Of a DNA stretch of 64,000 bases, positions 34,662 through 47,300 are shown piece by piece. Position 1 is the stretch's first letter. The number at the start of each line of letters is the position of its first letter. Source of the DNA: Littorina saxatilis. Lineage: Eukaryota; Mollusca; Gastropoda; Littorinimorpha; Littorinidae. The translations under genes and the position numbers were made by a program. Where the stretch lies: positions 27,423,240-27,487,239 of the forward strand of contig NC_090261.1 of NCBI RefSeq assembly GCF_037325665.1. The letters are read 5' to 3'. The notes under the pieces are model-generated. The model searched no databases, was not told where the DNA came from, and worked only from the letters and a program-made list of their open reading frames with translations.

Positions 34662-36952
34662 AACTAAGAAAGAGAGAGAGAGACTAAGAAAGAGAGAGAG
34701 AGAGACTAAGAAAGAGAGAGAGAGAGAGACTAAGAAAGAGAGAGAGAGAGTCTAAGAAAGAGAGTGAGAGACTAAGAAAGAGAGAGAGAGAGACTAAGAA
34801 AGAGAGAGAGGGAGACTAAGAAAGAGAGAGAGAGACTAAGAAAGAGAGAGAGACTAAGAAAGAGAGAGAGAGAGAGACTAAGAAAGAGAGAGAGAGTCTA
34901 AGAAAGAGAGTGAGAGACTAAGAAAGAGAGAGAGAGAGACTAAGAAAGAAAGAGAGAGAGACTAAGAAAGAGAGAGAGAGAGAGACTAAGAAAGAGAGAG
35001 AGACTAAGAAAGAGAGAGAGAGACTAAGAAAGAGAGAGAGACTAAGAGAGAGAGAGACTAAGAAAGAGAGAGAGAGAGAGACTAAGAAAGAGAGAGAGAG
35101 AGACTAAGAAAGATAGAGAGAGAGAGACATAAAGAGAGAGAGAGCCAAATAAAGAGAGAGAGAGAGAGACTAAGAAAGAGAGAGAGAGAGAGACTAAGAA
35201 AGAGAGAGAGAGACTAAGAGAGAGAGAGAGACTAAGAAAGAGAGAGGGAGAGACTAAGAAAGAGAGAGAGGGAGACTAAGAAAGAGAGAGAGACTAAGAA
35301 AGAGAGAGAGAGACAAAGAAAGAGAGAGAGAGAGACTAAGAAAGAGAGAGAGAGAGACTAAGAGAGAGAGAGAGAGAGACTAAGAAAGAGAGAGAGAGAG
35401 ACTAAGAAAGAGAGAGAGAGAGAGAGACTAAGAGAGAGAGAGAGAGACTAAGAAAGAGAGAGAGACTAAGAGAGAGAAAGAGAGACTAAGAAAGAGAGAG
35501 AGACTAAGAGAGAGAGAGAGACTAAGAAAGAGAGAGAGAGACTAAGAGAGAGAGAGAGAGAGACTAAGAAAGAGAGAGAGAGACTAAGAAAGAGAGAGAG
35601 AGAGACTAAAAAAAAGAGAGAGAGACTAAGAAAGAGAGAGAAAGAGAGAGAGACTAAAAAAAGAGAGAGAGACTAAGAAAGAGAGAGAAAGAGAGAGAAA
35701 GAGAGACTAAGAAAGAGAGAGAGACTAAGAGAGAGAGAGAGAGACTAAGAAAGAGAGAGAGAGAGACTAAGAGAGAGAGACTAAGAAAGAGAGAGAGAGA
35801 CTAAGAAAGAGAGAGAGAGAGACTAAGAAAGAGAGAGACTAAGAAAGAGAGAGAGAGAGACTAAGAAAGAGAGAGAGAGAGACTAAGAAAGAGAGAGAGA
35901 GAGACTAAGAAAGAGAGAGAGAGACTAAGAAAGAGAGAGAGAGAGACTAAGAAAGAGAGAGAGAGAGAGACTAAGAAAGAGCTAGAGAAAGATAGAGAGA
36001 GACTAAGAAAGAGAGAGAGAGACTAAGAAAGAGAGAGAGAGACTAAGAAAGAGAGAGAGAGACTAAAAAAGAGAGAGAGAGACTAAGAAAGAGAGAGACT
36101 AAGAAAGAGAGAGAGAAAGAGAGACTAAGAAAGAGAGAAAGACTAAGAGAGAGAGAGAGAGACTAAGACAGAGAGAGAGACTAAGAGAGAGAGAGAGAGA
36201 CTAAGAAAAAGACAGAGAGAGACTAAGAAAGAGAGAGAGAGAGACTAAGAAAGAGAGAGAGAGACTAAGAAAGAGAGAGAGCGAGAGACTAAGAAAGAGA
36301 TAGAGAGAGACTAAGAGAGAGAGAGAGACTAAGAAAGAGAGAGAGAGAGACTAAGAAAGAGAGAGAGAGAGACTAAGAAAGAGAGACAGAGAGAGAGAGA
36401 CTAAGAGAGAGAGACAGAGAGAGAGACTAAGAGAGAGAGACAGAAAGAGAGACAGAGAGAGAGACAGACAGAGAGACAGACAGAGACAGAGACAGACAGT
36501 CAGATAGACAGACAGTCAGATAGACGGATAGACAGACAGACAGACAGACAGAGCAACTGACAACAGACATACAGACAGAGAGATACGGACAGACAAACAG
36601 AGAGACAGACAGTCTCTTGGAGACAAACAGGCAGACAGACACTGTTCCGCCGCTTTGGTAATTATGGGTGTAGCAGAACCCGCGCCGTCGGCAGAGGGAT
36701 AGTTACAATCACTACTACTCTTTAAAAGTATGGGTATGTGTGAACCCGCGCCATCGGTAGTGTTTATGTAAATTATCATAATCAATTAATTCTGATGTTT
36801 TGTCATGTACACACTAAAAATTTGCAGACAGAGAGCAAATTAGGTGTGTGAGAGATACTTAAAATTTCAAAACGATACCTTTAATGGTTCCAGAGTTACA
36901 AGGATTTTAGTGTGTCTCTGGGTACAGGTGAACCCAGGAAGCACGGCAAAGG
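34319..36952. mobile_element. piggyBac-like element expanded by GA satellite
   Basis: Ends CCTTTGCCGG (left) and ACGGCAAAGG (right) are inverted. Both are flanked by TTAA (34315-34318 and 36953-36956), the hallmark duplication of piggyBac elements. Inside the left end are two tandem copies of a 62-bp unit with GACGATGCGGGTTTGTCTGA. Inside the right end are related AACCCGCGCC segments. The middle 2 kb is GA satellite, so the original element was probably only about 0.6 kb. No transposase is seen. Confidence 0.75.
34562..36620. repeat. About 2-kb GA-rich satellite, unit near GAGACTAAGAAAGAGA
   Basis: Tandem, length-variable units of 16-28 bp made of (GA)n plus CTAAGAAA, with GGGA units at the start and GACA units from about 36450 to 36620. 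It is purine-rich on the + strand throughout. Leu-Ser-Val open frames on the - strand come from the repeat. Confidence 0.98.
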
Positions 36953-36956
36953 TTAA

Positions 36957-38075
36957 TGGCAACCTTGTAATTTAATGATTCAATTTCTGTGTGCTTTGTT
37001 CAAATGGGTGTAACTATTACATTTTAAAATTTAAGCATAAATACATGTTGTACAATGATGCACATGGCCACACACACACACACACAATTCGAACAGGTGA
37101 GACAAAATTGCATCCATTTAATACTTGGAATATGGAAGATGAGTATGAAATTCATGATCAAGTGATTCATTCCTCCATGCACTGATAAAGATGGCAACTA
37201 ATTTTTCTCCAAAACGGTGTCAGTGTTTCAAGAAATATTACACATGCACCTGTTTCCACCACAGCAGGCCTATACAAGTACCACTTTACTTCAATTTTTG
37301 TGTGGAAAGAAATGTATACTTCCATTACACACAAAAGATACTTGCTACGACTGAACATGAATCATCTCGATTAAATTGGCCACTGTTTGAACCATCAAAA
37401 AGGTTTCCCAAACATGACTTCTCCAAATGCCTAAGCTTCCCTATAATATAATTTGCTTCAACAGTAACACAAACAAATATAACTTGGTCCATGTGCATGC
37501 ATCTACTAAAATTGAAAATCAGTACTTGTTAGGTCAATGGAAACAAAATGCACAAATGCTGTCTTCTACCCATGTAAACCACTCAAAGCCTGAGCTGCCT
37601 TATTATGGCCATGTACCTAGGGAACAAAAGTGTTGCCATGCGCAGAACTGTCAGTACAAACCATATCACTAAAGCTTTTGATAAGCATGCCAAGAATAGT
37701 GACTTGAGGACATTGCATATTTATGTTAAAAGTTTCAACAATGCAGTTCCTTCTGACGTTTTCTCATCTAGTAATTTTTTTTCTCCCTGGGAACATGGCC
37801 ATTGGGTTTTATCACGGAAGCAACAACTCAAGCAACAGACAGCTTGTTGAAATTCCGTTAATTCAACCCAGTTACTGCAAGCACAGTACCATCCTGAACT
37901 CAGGTCAAAATGAGTTCGGCTCATTCTATCCCTGACAGGATGCCTTGGTTTTCCTTGTCTGGCGAGGAAATAGATTTTTTTTACATATTTAGATCTTTTC
38001 GTAATGTGTTATGGATGTAAGCAGATTCGCGTTCGTCGATAATGATTTTTCATGGTGTTGTGTAATTTTTAAATT
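36957..38075. other. Gene-poor stretch with short unconvincing frames
   Basis: Several open frames of 60-86 codons exist on both strands. None has a recognisable domain, and no splice pairing is evident. There is a short CA tract at 37071-37086. Confidence 0.4.
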
Positions 38076-38701
38076 CAGGGCCTAGCATTGGAAAAAGTGA
38101 GTTCAGCTTACAAAGGCGGGGATCTGGGGGCCGCAGGAGGCCCCCAGTGGGGTCCAGGTGCAAAGCCCCCAGAATTTGAAAATTTTTTTAGAGATTTTTT
38201 TTTTACCTAAAATGACCCCCCCCCCCCCCCCCCCCCCCCCCCAAAAAAAAAGAAAAGATTGAGCAACTAAATTATGCCTTCACAGAAATAGCAACCTTTC
38301 GGAGCCATATTCCGTATCGGCACATTACTTCTTCTGACTTGCCTTCCGCCTTCGGAACGAAATCCAGCCATACCCACTTCCAGGAATACCTGGATTCTTT
38401 CTAACTGAATGGCTGACCACGTTCAACAATGTAGCTTCCAGACATTATTTCAAGTCTAGAGCCACAAAACACCGGCACAAAGCATGCTCGCGCGATGCCA
38501 GAGGAGTGCGTGCACAAACAAACTGACAAACCGATTGAGAATTGAACCGAACGGTGCACAAAACGAAAGCTGGGACTGTTTGGGTTTACCGTTTGGGAAT
38601 AACAGGTTTTTGCATTTCAGCGTACACCAAATCGAATTCCGCGTACTGGAGATGTTATTTCGGCGTAAAGTACGCCGAACGGCTTACAATGCTAGGCCCT
38701 G
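38076..38701. mobile_element. hAT-like MITE, TIR CAGGGCCTAGCATTG
   Basis: The 15-bp terminus CAGGGCCTAGCATTG at the left is matched by CAATGCTAGGCCCTG at the right. TAAATT directly flanks both sides (38070-38075 and 38702-38707). CAGGG-type ends suggest hAT, though the visible duplication is 6 rather than 8 bp. It contains a 27-nt poly-C run (38216-38242). No coding capacity is seen. Confidence 0.78.
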
Positions 38702-41249
38702 TAAATTACAAAGGAATTGATATGTAAGACAGTTTCAAGCGAGCTATTTTTCGCGGCTGTATTTACTTTGCAAACAACTTTACGGTCTCCTTCCGGCAGC
38801 AGTCCCAAAATTTTGATTTGTTCTGACCTTAGAACGATATCTTTATCATAACTGTGAAGAACAGAACGGAGATCACTGTCGAAGTCGGCCAATCTGCAAT
38901 CATTTTCGTCTCGCGAACACTTCTCGTGAACAACATATGGGAGATAACTCTGTATTCTTGTTTTGATAGATTCGCGTAGGACTTTAGCGTCCGGTCAGAG
39001 AGATAACTGGCAATAGCGATGATGATCAGAATGGCACAGTACAGCCAACAATAAAAATGTGCAACAGTCAATCATAACTGATAAAGAGATAAAAGTATAC
39101 AATGAGGTATGCGATAGCTATTTGTCACATATTTCCGTCCAGCAAACAAGGCAGTGAGAAAACTCCCATGTTTTTCAGGAAGTATTCTAACTACTGTCCG
39201 ACATAAAATAAAATAATTAAAAAAAAAGTGACTAAAGATCACTGCATAGTATGTGACAGCACAAGAATCTGACACTACTAGTCTACCGTTTGTTCAAATC
39301 ACACATCTCATGATCTGATGCTGTTAATATTTGTACAACGTCATGGTGGGCTCACTTATTATGGCGATAGTCTGGAGAAAAATAAAAATGCAATGTTAAA
39401 AACAGAACGCATGACAATTAAAAAACAAACCTTGTACATTCCCCATTTTTAAAACTAAATATATCTTTCAGACACCTAAAATTCAAAGACAACAGTTTCC
39501 AGAAACATTCAATGAGAGGACAATTGTCAACTGGCAATCACAAACACATAGTATAATTTAGAGAGATTGTTTGTGAATAATGGGCTGTTGCGAAACATTC
39601 CATCTTTGAATCCTAAGGGTTACTGGGAGCATGCAAAGCGCAATGTAAAGCTACAAGGAATGGACTTTTTTTCAATGAAAAGCAGGTGAAAAACTTTGAA
39701 GTGAGGGATAAAAATGCTCTGGCCTTTTAGTGGGGAAATTTGTTTATATTTCTGGAATCATATTTCTGTTGGAATCTTTTAACAATCCGTTTTACGTAGG
39801 AGGGATACTATGATCAAAATGAAGGGCGGACAGTAATAAATAATATCAAAGTAGCTTATGTCAGAAGAACCTAACAGGAGGCATGATAAATACAGCTGTG
39901 ATAAACACTAGCTAATTCAACTGCAATGCTCTTGCATGCAAAGCACATCCTTAAATTAACATACACACACATGCACGCACACACACACACGCACGCACAC
40001 ACACACACACGTGTGCTAAGAGAGAACGTGTTATTTTTTTAGATTTATATACCAACTTGAATATTCTTCCCGAAGCTTTGAAATTGTAGTGTCCATGTGA
40101 GTGCACATTTAATGACACAAAATCCTCTGATGAGATCCAGCAGCTACACTCTTTTCAGACACACCTAACATCTGCTCAATGTCTCTTTAAGTTTAACAAA
40201 TATTTCGTCTTCTGGAGATATAGCTGCATGACTAGATTTTTTGGTCCTTTAGACTAGGTGGAAAAGCGTGGAGAAGTGAGTATCAAATTAGTGATCACAA
40301 CACTGATACTAAACTAGTAATAAGTTGAATTTCTCCCAAGTATTCTATGAATATTTACAAGTGAATTTTAAGTCTCAAAATTGTCAGCATGTTTTGAAAA
40401 ATATGAAAGAGGCAAACTTTGTGTCGTGACTTTTGTTTTAATTACTTTTTTTTTATGTAAGGTGAGAATCATCATGACTTGCAACAGAAAATAAATAATG
40501 AATTTGTACAAAGACCGTATGATGAAAAATGTACCGCACAATTATAACTGGTCCACATACCAAAGTTCCATCTCCAAATTACCAACATCATGAAAGAACT
40601 AACACCGTTCATTTAGCAATCATCTACACCTCAGAATCCTAAACACTTCCCGTGCAAGTGTTATTTGTACATATTTCACATTCACAAATGTCAAAGTATG
40701 TACATTTTTAGCAATGGGGTGATATAAAACGTCAACAAAAGGCTATGTTTCTACAGACCAGGAATATGTTTATATATTACATACACATTTTTGCAATGTA
40801 CTGTAAGCAGAAGACCAGAAAATGACTGGTTGCTCTTCCAGAAAGAATCTAAAAAGCTAATCTCACAAATTCCTTTCAAAAGAAGGATTCCAACTACACA
40901 CATCAAAGAGGAGACATACTAGATATGGATTTCAAGTAGTTTATGGGGATAAAAGCTCAGAACATTATTACACTGTTCTGACAAAACCAATCCCAATTAA
41001 TGCTATTTCACAGATCTAGACCTTTCATGAGAAGGATTAATACAAACCCAAGAGCAGAGTTGTTCATTATAAGTAGTTTATGGTGAAAATGCAAAAAGGG
41101 GGATTCAAGTGCACTTGGTAGAGCTGAAAGTGTGTTCTCCTATACAATCAAGGTGCATTTAATAAAAGTCCACTCTACTACATGTACAGTAGATGTTTGT
41201 TACCTCCCCTGCCGAATATTATTTTTATATTAAACAACGCAACTGGGAA
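38702..41249. other. Gene-poor stretch, no feature recognised
   Basis: AT-rich DNA with short CA/CG microsatellite patches near 39962-40010. No recognisable protein, RNA or repeat termini are seen. Confidence 0.4.
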
Positions 41250-41954
41250 CAAATAATAATAATAATAATAATCATAATAACGATTACTTATATAGCGCGT
41301 AAACCTCGTGGTGACAAGCCCAGAGCGCTTTACACTTACATAATCATAATACAAACAAGGAAAGAGAACTAAAGCCGAATAAATTCAAACACAGTCACAC
41401 ACATCCACACACGCACACACGCACGCGCGCGCGCACACACACACACACAATCTTTCTTTCGTCATTGTCAATGTTCAGGTAACCCGCAATGTCATTCCAT
41501 GTACGCATACGTTATACTAGTACAACACACACAGGCACATACACATCTTCACGAACGCCACACTTTAGTAGATAATACACGTTGCAGCGCCAATGACTCA
41601 CCGATCATGGGATCTCCTTCAGAGGTCTAACTTAAACATGTGTGTTTTGAGGGCTGTTCTAAAGGCAGATGGTGACTGGGAATCCCTAATGCTCCGGGGG
41701 ATTTTCTCCCAGACAAGAGGTCCCTTGAAGGATCTCTCAAATCCATAGTTAGTTGATTTTCTGTTTCTTTTTGGTTTACTAAGTACATTGGTATCTGTTG
41801 CAGAGCGAAGAGAGGAGAGGTTTGAATATTTTGATAACATCTCAGAGAGATAAGCAGGTCCTGTACCATGAAAGAAAATACCACAATATGCATCTGCCAC
41901 TTTGCATGTTCTCATGGAAATCACATCCATAAAAACAGTCCATACCAGAAGCAC
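41250..41954 (-). mobile_element. LINE 3' fragment (L2/CR1-like)
   Basis: The - strand frame ends with GFERSFKGPLVWEKIPRSIR then SPSAFRTALKTHMFKLDL and a stop at 41619, the usual C-terminus of CR1/L2-type ORF2. A 3' UTR follows with AAGCGCTCTGGGCTTG and CGCGCTATATAAGTAATC, then a (TTA)n tail at about 41257. It is 5'-truncated. Confidence 0.85.
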
Positions 41955-42868
41955 CCACTGTGCACTGAATTTAATCCTTCGGTCTTATTAACCAACATAT
42001 GGATGGAAGTCCAGCTTGTGTTCCATTTATTTGAACAGACCAGGTCAACCTTAAAAATGAATAGAACACTCACAAGACTATAGTTGAAGTGCAATGTAGT
42101 TGTGCAACAGTATTGCCAATAAAATCAGCAGATATTATTTAATTTACTCTCTCTTCATCCAGACTTTAGATTTTTTCTGCATTCAATCCCAGACACAGAG
42201 AGAACCTATCTGATCCCAAGTGAAACAGATCACAAGCATGCTCAGTAACACATTGACAGTGCTTGGGTTGATGAAAGCTAAGTGCAAACATCAGCATATT
42301 TTGCTTTTAGAAGCGATGTGCAATCGTCTCTTCAAAACCGAATGAGATCATCGGATGAAAAGAAATTATGAATGAGCATTGAGCATGCTCAGTTTAATCA
42401 CAATTCTTGGGTATACATGAAAGCTAAGTAAAAAAATCAGCACAGTTTGCTTTTATAAGCAGTTTTCAAACATCTTTTCCCAAGTGAATAAGATGAAGAG
42501 AGAAGCATGATAAAAAAGCTCTTCAAACTACAGACAACATGGACTTTGTGAGCTCACAAGAACTATTGGTTATCTGAGAGAAAGCTAAGGTACAAAACTA
42601 CAAATATAATATAGCCTCAATAGATCACAACACAAAGAGAAGCAAAGGTATCACTATAGCTGATAACAGTCAGCTACACAAACATGCACGAAAACAAAAA
42701 AGATCAGCAAAACCAAAAAAACTTCATCAACCATTACATCCCATTCTACCCCACACATAAACATGAAGTAGAAACCCTAGTCGGCTAGAGATAATCTTTT
42801 ACTAAGCAGGCCTTTTGTCTGGCACACGAAACACACCCAAAGCCTTTCATACTGTCATAACCAAGTGA
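41955..42868. other. Intergenic, no gene seen
   Basis: AT-rich sequence between a LINE fragment and a SINE. Nothing further is recognised. Confidence 0.4.
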
Positions 42869-43229
42869 TTCTTTATTTGGTGTTTAACGTCGTTTTCAAC
42901 CACGAAGGTTATATCGCGACGGGGAAAGGGGAGAGAGGGGATAGAGCCACTTGTCAATTGTTTCTTGTTCACAAAAGCACTAATCAAAAATTTGCTCCAG
43001 GGGCTTGCAACGTAGTACAATATATTACCTTACTGGGAGAATGCAAGTTTCCAGTACAAAGGACTTAACATTTCTTACATACTGCTTGACTAAAATCTTT
43101 ACAAACATTGACTATATTCTATACAAGAAACACTTAACAAGGGTAAAAGGAGAAACAGAATCCGTTAGTCGCCTCTTACGACATGCTGGGGAGCATCGGG
43201 TAAATTCTTCCCCCTAACCCGCGGGGGGT
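42869..43229 (-). mobile_element. SINE family A, long copy
   Basis: On the - strand it runs from TACCCCCCGCGGGTTAGG through CATGTCGTAAGAGGCGACTA to CGACGTTAAACACCAAATAA. It is flanked by the 12-bp duplication ATAACCAAGTGA (42857-42868 and 43230-43241). There is no long open frame. Confidence 0.93.
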
Positions 43230-43368
43230 ATAACCAAGTGAGGCAAATTGCGAATGACAAGATTACAAAACACACAGAAGCAAGAACTCTAAACACAGAC
43301 AACAGTGAGTGTTATGCGGAACCACTCTCCTAGCGTCTGAGAGAACAAGAAGCATCGAAAGTCCCTTT

Positions 43369-43374
43369 TTTATT
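43369..43374 (-). terminator. Candidate poly(A) signal for the TJAP1-like gene
   Basis: AATAAA on the - strand, about 920 nt after the stop at 44295. It is plausible but unsupported by transcript data. Confidence 0.35.
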
Positions 43375-44039
43375 GCAACGTTCCTTATTCTCTGACTTTG
43401 AATGCTTCACTAAGACTCGTTCGGCATAGCTCTCAATTAATGTTGTCTATCTTTACAGTGCTTACTTCCCTTTGCTATTTGATCTTTCATACTGTGTTCA
43501 GCTTTCTGGAGATGACATCAGGCCAAAAGTGGCCGTAAACCATCTGCATCACATTTCTTGGAACTGTACAGTCTCCTGCATCGTACATCGATATTAACAA
43601 ACAAACCCGTCTCCTTCCTTGATCAGTGTACATAATTATATCGAGGTACCTTTGAGAACAGTCAAAAGTACCTCTACATTGCATGTCGACTCACGCAGTA
43701 GGTATATTTTAGTAGATAAATGTCAAAGATACAAAAGCAAGAGTCTTCTACTGAAAGATGTACTCTCATCGGACAGGCATGGCATTGCACGTACCACAGT
43801 ACCAGTAACTGTGAACGTGATCCACTGAATAACACATCAGTGCACACGGAGAGCAAAGACAACTCTCCCCGAAATATGTTAGAGCCACCAATTCCATGGG
43901 ATGATTGTTAGTGTTACTCTTCCTTGGTTCAGACTGCTATGTTCTCCTGTGAACTGCTTCCCAAAATGCTTTCCGAAATGCTGGAATTCCAGTTTTAAGC
44001 ATAGCTACATGCACATACTGCGTGATAGAGTGTTAAATA

Positions 44040-44340
44040 TTTTGCATGGAACAAGTGGCAAAGACAGAAACCTCTACGTCAGAAGAGTCCCAGCGATAGA
44101 ACCTCGCCAGTGAAAGTCACAGAGACTGAAAATTCTACGATGCTGTGTCTGTGCGATAGAGCGTTACCAGTGAATGTTCAGCGCGAAGTTAGTCACAAAG
44201 ACCCAAACCTCTAGATCTCTGCATCGGTAGAATCCGTTCGATAGAGATTTGGCTGCGAATGTTTGCATGACGCAAGCCACAAAGACCCACACCTCTATGT
44301 TGCGGCGTCAGTGGAGTCCGTACGATAGAGCTTGGCCGAC
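44040..44340 (-). repeat. Minisatellite spanning the 3' end of the TJAP1-like gene
   Basis: Three to four diverged copies of a 60-85 bp unit with CTCTATCGYACGGACTCYAC then AGAGGTKTGGGTCTTTGTG. The first copy encodes the last residues (KLYRTDSTDAAT) and stop. The rest form the early 3' UTR, so the C-terminal tail seems to derive from the repeat. Confidence 0.8.
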
Positions 44341-47300
44341 GTTCCATGATGCACGCCGTTGGAAGGAATGTGCTCCACAACAATGCTGTGGTCCATCAAC
44401 AAGTTAGCCTGTGTGCCTTTGTCGGCCACCAACACGTCACGACGACAGTTTACACACATGAACGTTCTCATGGTGTTGCGTTTCGACGGGCCCTGAGTCA
44501 ACACGCGCGCTATCAGCGACATGGGCACAGTGTCTTTGAGGTCCATGGTGTTCGATGGAGCGCCTGCGTTTCCGTTGTGCCTCGGGTCGACGGAAAAGAC
44601 CATGGCGGTCGGAGGGAATGTTGGAATCGGCACACGTACAAGTCGCTCTTCCTCGGCCTTCTGGGACAGCATCTGCTGCTCTCTTGTCATGTGTTTTCGC
44701 ACTCTCTCCTGCAGGTCTACTGGAAGCTGGTGAAAGAAATGTGGGAGGGTTGCATTACACAGGTGAGTCAAAAATAGGCTAGTCTAAATAAACGGATTTA
44801 CAAAATGACTGTTTTTGTTGTTGTATTTTTTTGGGGGGGGGGGCTAGGACAGTACGCATTTGTAAAACATTGCATGTATTGCACTGGAAAATGGCAAGCA
44901 GAATCAAACAGGATCACTGGAATAACAATTAAGAGACAAATTCAACTCCTAAGATTTTAAATCTCATTTATGACTTTTTGGGGTTTGTGAAATCTGACAG
45001 AAAAGCACACAGTAAAACTCTACCCACTAAGATGCAGAGTTCAAATGAAAAATTTGTGTTGGTAAAGTTTTATCGCCTGGTAAAGTCTTGTAACTGATGG
45101 AGTGAGGAAGCCAAGCTTTCTGTAAATTATGCAACCCTAGAAATTCACAACATCACAACATCAAATTGTTTTTGCTGTGTCAGAACTTCTGATACGGTCA
45201 ATGAACTTGTGCTTGCTTTCAATAGATTTTTGTACTCACAGCAGTCAGTCTCTGGCCAACAAAACTGGAGGGTTTACACTGTAACATCTGGACAGCCGTG
45301 TTGCAGTCACTTCGGTACTTTTCCTGAAAACCAAAAGTGGCCTTGGGTAAACAACAGGTGTGCCTGGTTTGAACAGAAACATCAATGGCTGTGGGAAATA
45401 CAGATTGAAACAACAGACTGTTTTGAACTGAATATAATTCTGCAAGCATTTATTAGACAGCATGAGCTTAGGATACACTGAGCTTGCTCTGTTGAAGCAG
45501 CATTTTTCTGAAATTGAAGAGAAAAAACCTTGACTATTGCGAACCATGTGATTAACTCATAAAATGGCAAACTGCAGATGAAAGGAACACCCGCCCCCAA
45601 AAAGCAACCAACAAAAAACACACAAACAAACAAGCACAAGAAAAGCAACAAGTACAAATGTACACACAAAAAAGAAACACCCAAAGCTAAAAAACAAGAC
45701 AGTAATCTTTGCCCAACATTGTCTCGAACACCGCTGTCTGGACAGTTTCATGCAAATTACTGCCACAAAGACATCATCATAATGAATTCTTTCAAAAGCA
45801 TTTGTGTAAATAAGAAATATAATCATTATCTTTCAAAAGACGTTTTAAAACGCAATGTAAACAACAGCATAAAAAATAAAAATAATATCCCAAACACCAT
45901 CCGACAAACTCAGACAAACAAACAAAGTTGGCCTGCATACCACCATGACAGTGAACTCACATTTTCTTCCTCCAGCTCTGTGATATATGCTCGTGCATCC
46001 TGGAGACGGGTGGTCAGATCAGACAGCTGCTCCTGTAATGCCGTCTTCTCTGCTTCTGATGATTGCACCTGGTAACAAATGCACGCAAAATTAAAAAAAA
46101 GAATGGAAAAAAAGAACTGTACAGGTCATTTCAATGTCATTGAAAATATAGAAAACGATGTTTGCAAGAACCATAACTGTTTTCATTTGACACTGTTAAA
46201 GTCTGCTGCAGTGAATGACTTTTTCCACCAACATTCGCAATTATTTCCTTTGGTTAATGAAAACATTTCACATTCACACCTACAGGCAGATTACAGAGAT
46301 GGGGAACAAGAATGGGATGGGGGTGGGCATAGTTAGTTAGAGAGAGAGAGAGAGAGAGAGAGGGGAGAGAATGACTGACCCGAGTTTTGTTTGTTTGTTT
46401 GTTTGCTTTTTTGTTTGTTTGTTTGTTTGTTTGCCGCCCAGCCGACCACGAAGGGCCATATCAGGGCGGTGCTGCTTTGACATATATAACGTGCACCACA
46501 CACAAGACAGAAGTCGCAGCACAGGCTTCATGTCTAACCCAGTCACATTATTCTGACACCGGACCAACCAGTCCTAGCACTAACCCCATAATGCCAGACG
46601 CCAGGCGGAGCAGCCACTAGATTGCCAATTTTAAAGTCTTAGGTATGACCCGGCCGGGGTTCCAACCCACGACCTCCCGATCACGGGGCGGACGCCTTAC
46701 CACTAGGCCAACCGTGCCGGTCTGACCCGAGTTAAGAAGCTTGTACTCCAAGTTATTGTTGAGCTTCTGCATCTTCCTGTGGCAGTCAGTCAGTCAGTCA
46801 GTCAGTCCCCCCCCTAACACAACACATCTTAAACCGACCAACCAGTTTGTGAAGCTTGTCCTCTAAGTTGTTGTTGTGCTTCTGCGTATGCTTGTAACTG
46901 GCCATCCCTACCCCCAACACAGAAGAACACAGACGAACACACCCACACACCAACCGACCAGTTTGAGAAGCTTGTCCTCCAAGTTGTTGTTGAGCTTCTG
47001 CATCTTCTTGTGGCTGTCCATCAGGCGGTCATAGCGGTCTCGCAGCCTGACCAGCTCCTCGCGCGTCTTGGTCAGCTCCATGTCCATCAGCTGTCGGCCT
47101 TCCATCAGCTCTCTGTCCACTTGACCCAGGCTGGCCTGACTGCGCTGTAGCTGACTGCGGAGAGCCTCGATTTGTTCGTGAAGGTCCAAGCTGCACATAC
47201 AAGGACAAAATGGTTGTAGAGCTTCTGTCATCTCGAGTTCTTCTTCCTCCGTCAATTTTACTCCCTCTCTACCTGACTAAAGCTGGCCTGACTGCCTTGT

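Noticed and set aside
34562-36620. Leu/Ser-rich open frames within the GA tract
   Set aside because: Pure consequence of (GA)n; no start context, splice sites or conservation.
37191-37935. Cluster of 60-86 codon frames around 37-38 kb as a possible gene
   Set aside because: No recognisable motif, no consistent frame and no supporting splice sites.
47190-47255. ATG within MTEALQPFCPC as the start of the TJAP1-like protein
   Set aside because: The sequence before the conserved block ends in a good acceptor (TGTATGTGCAG), and an upstream exon pair joins in phase.
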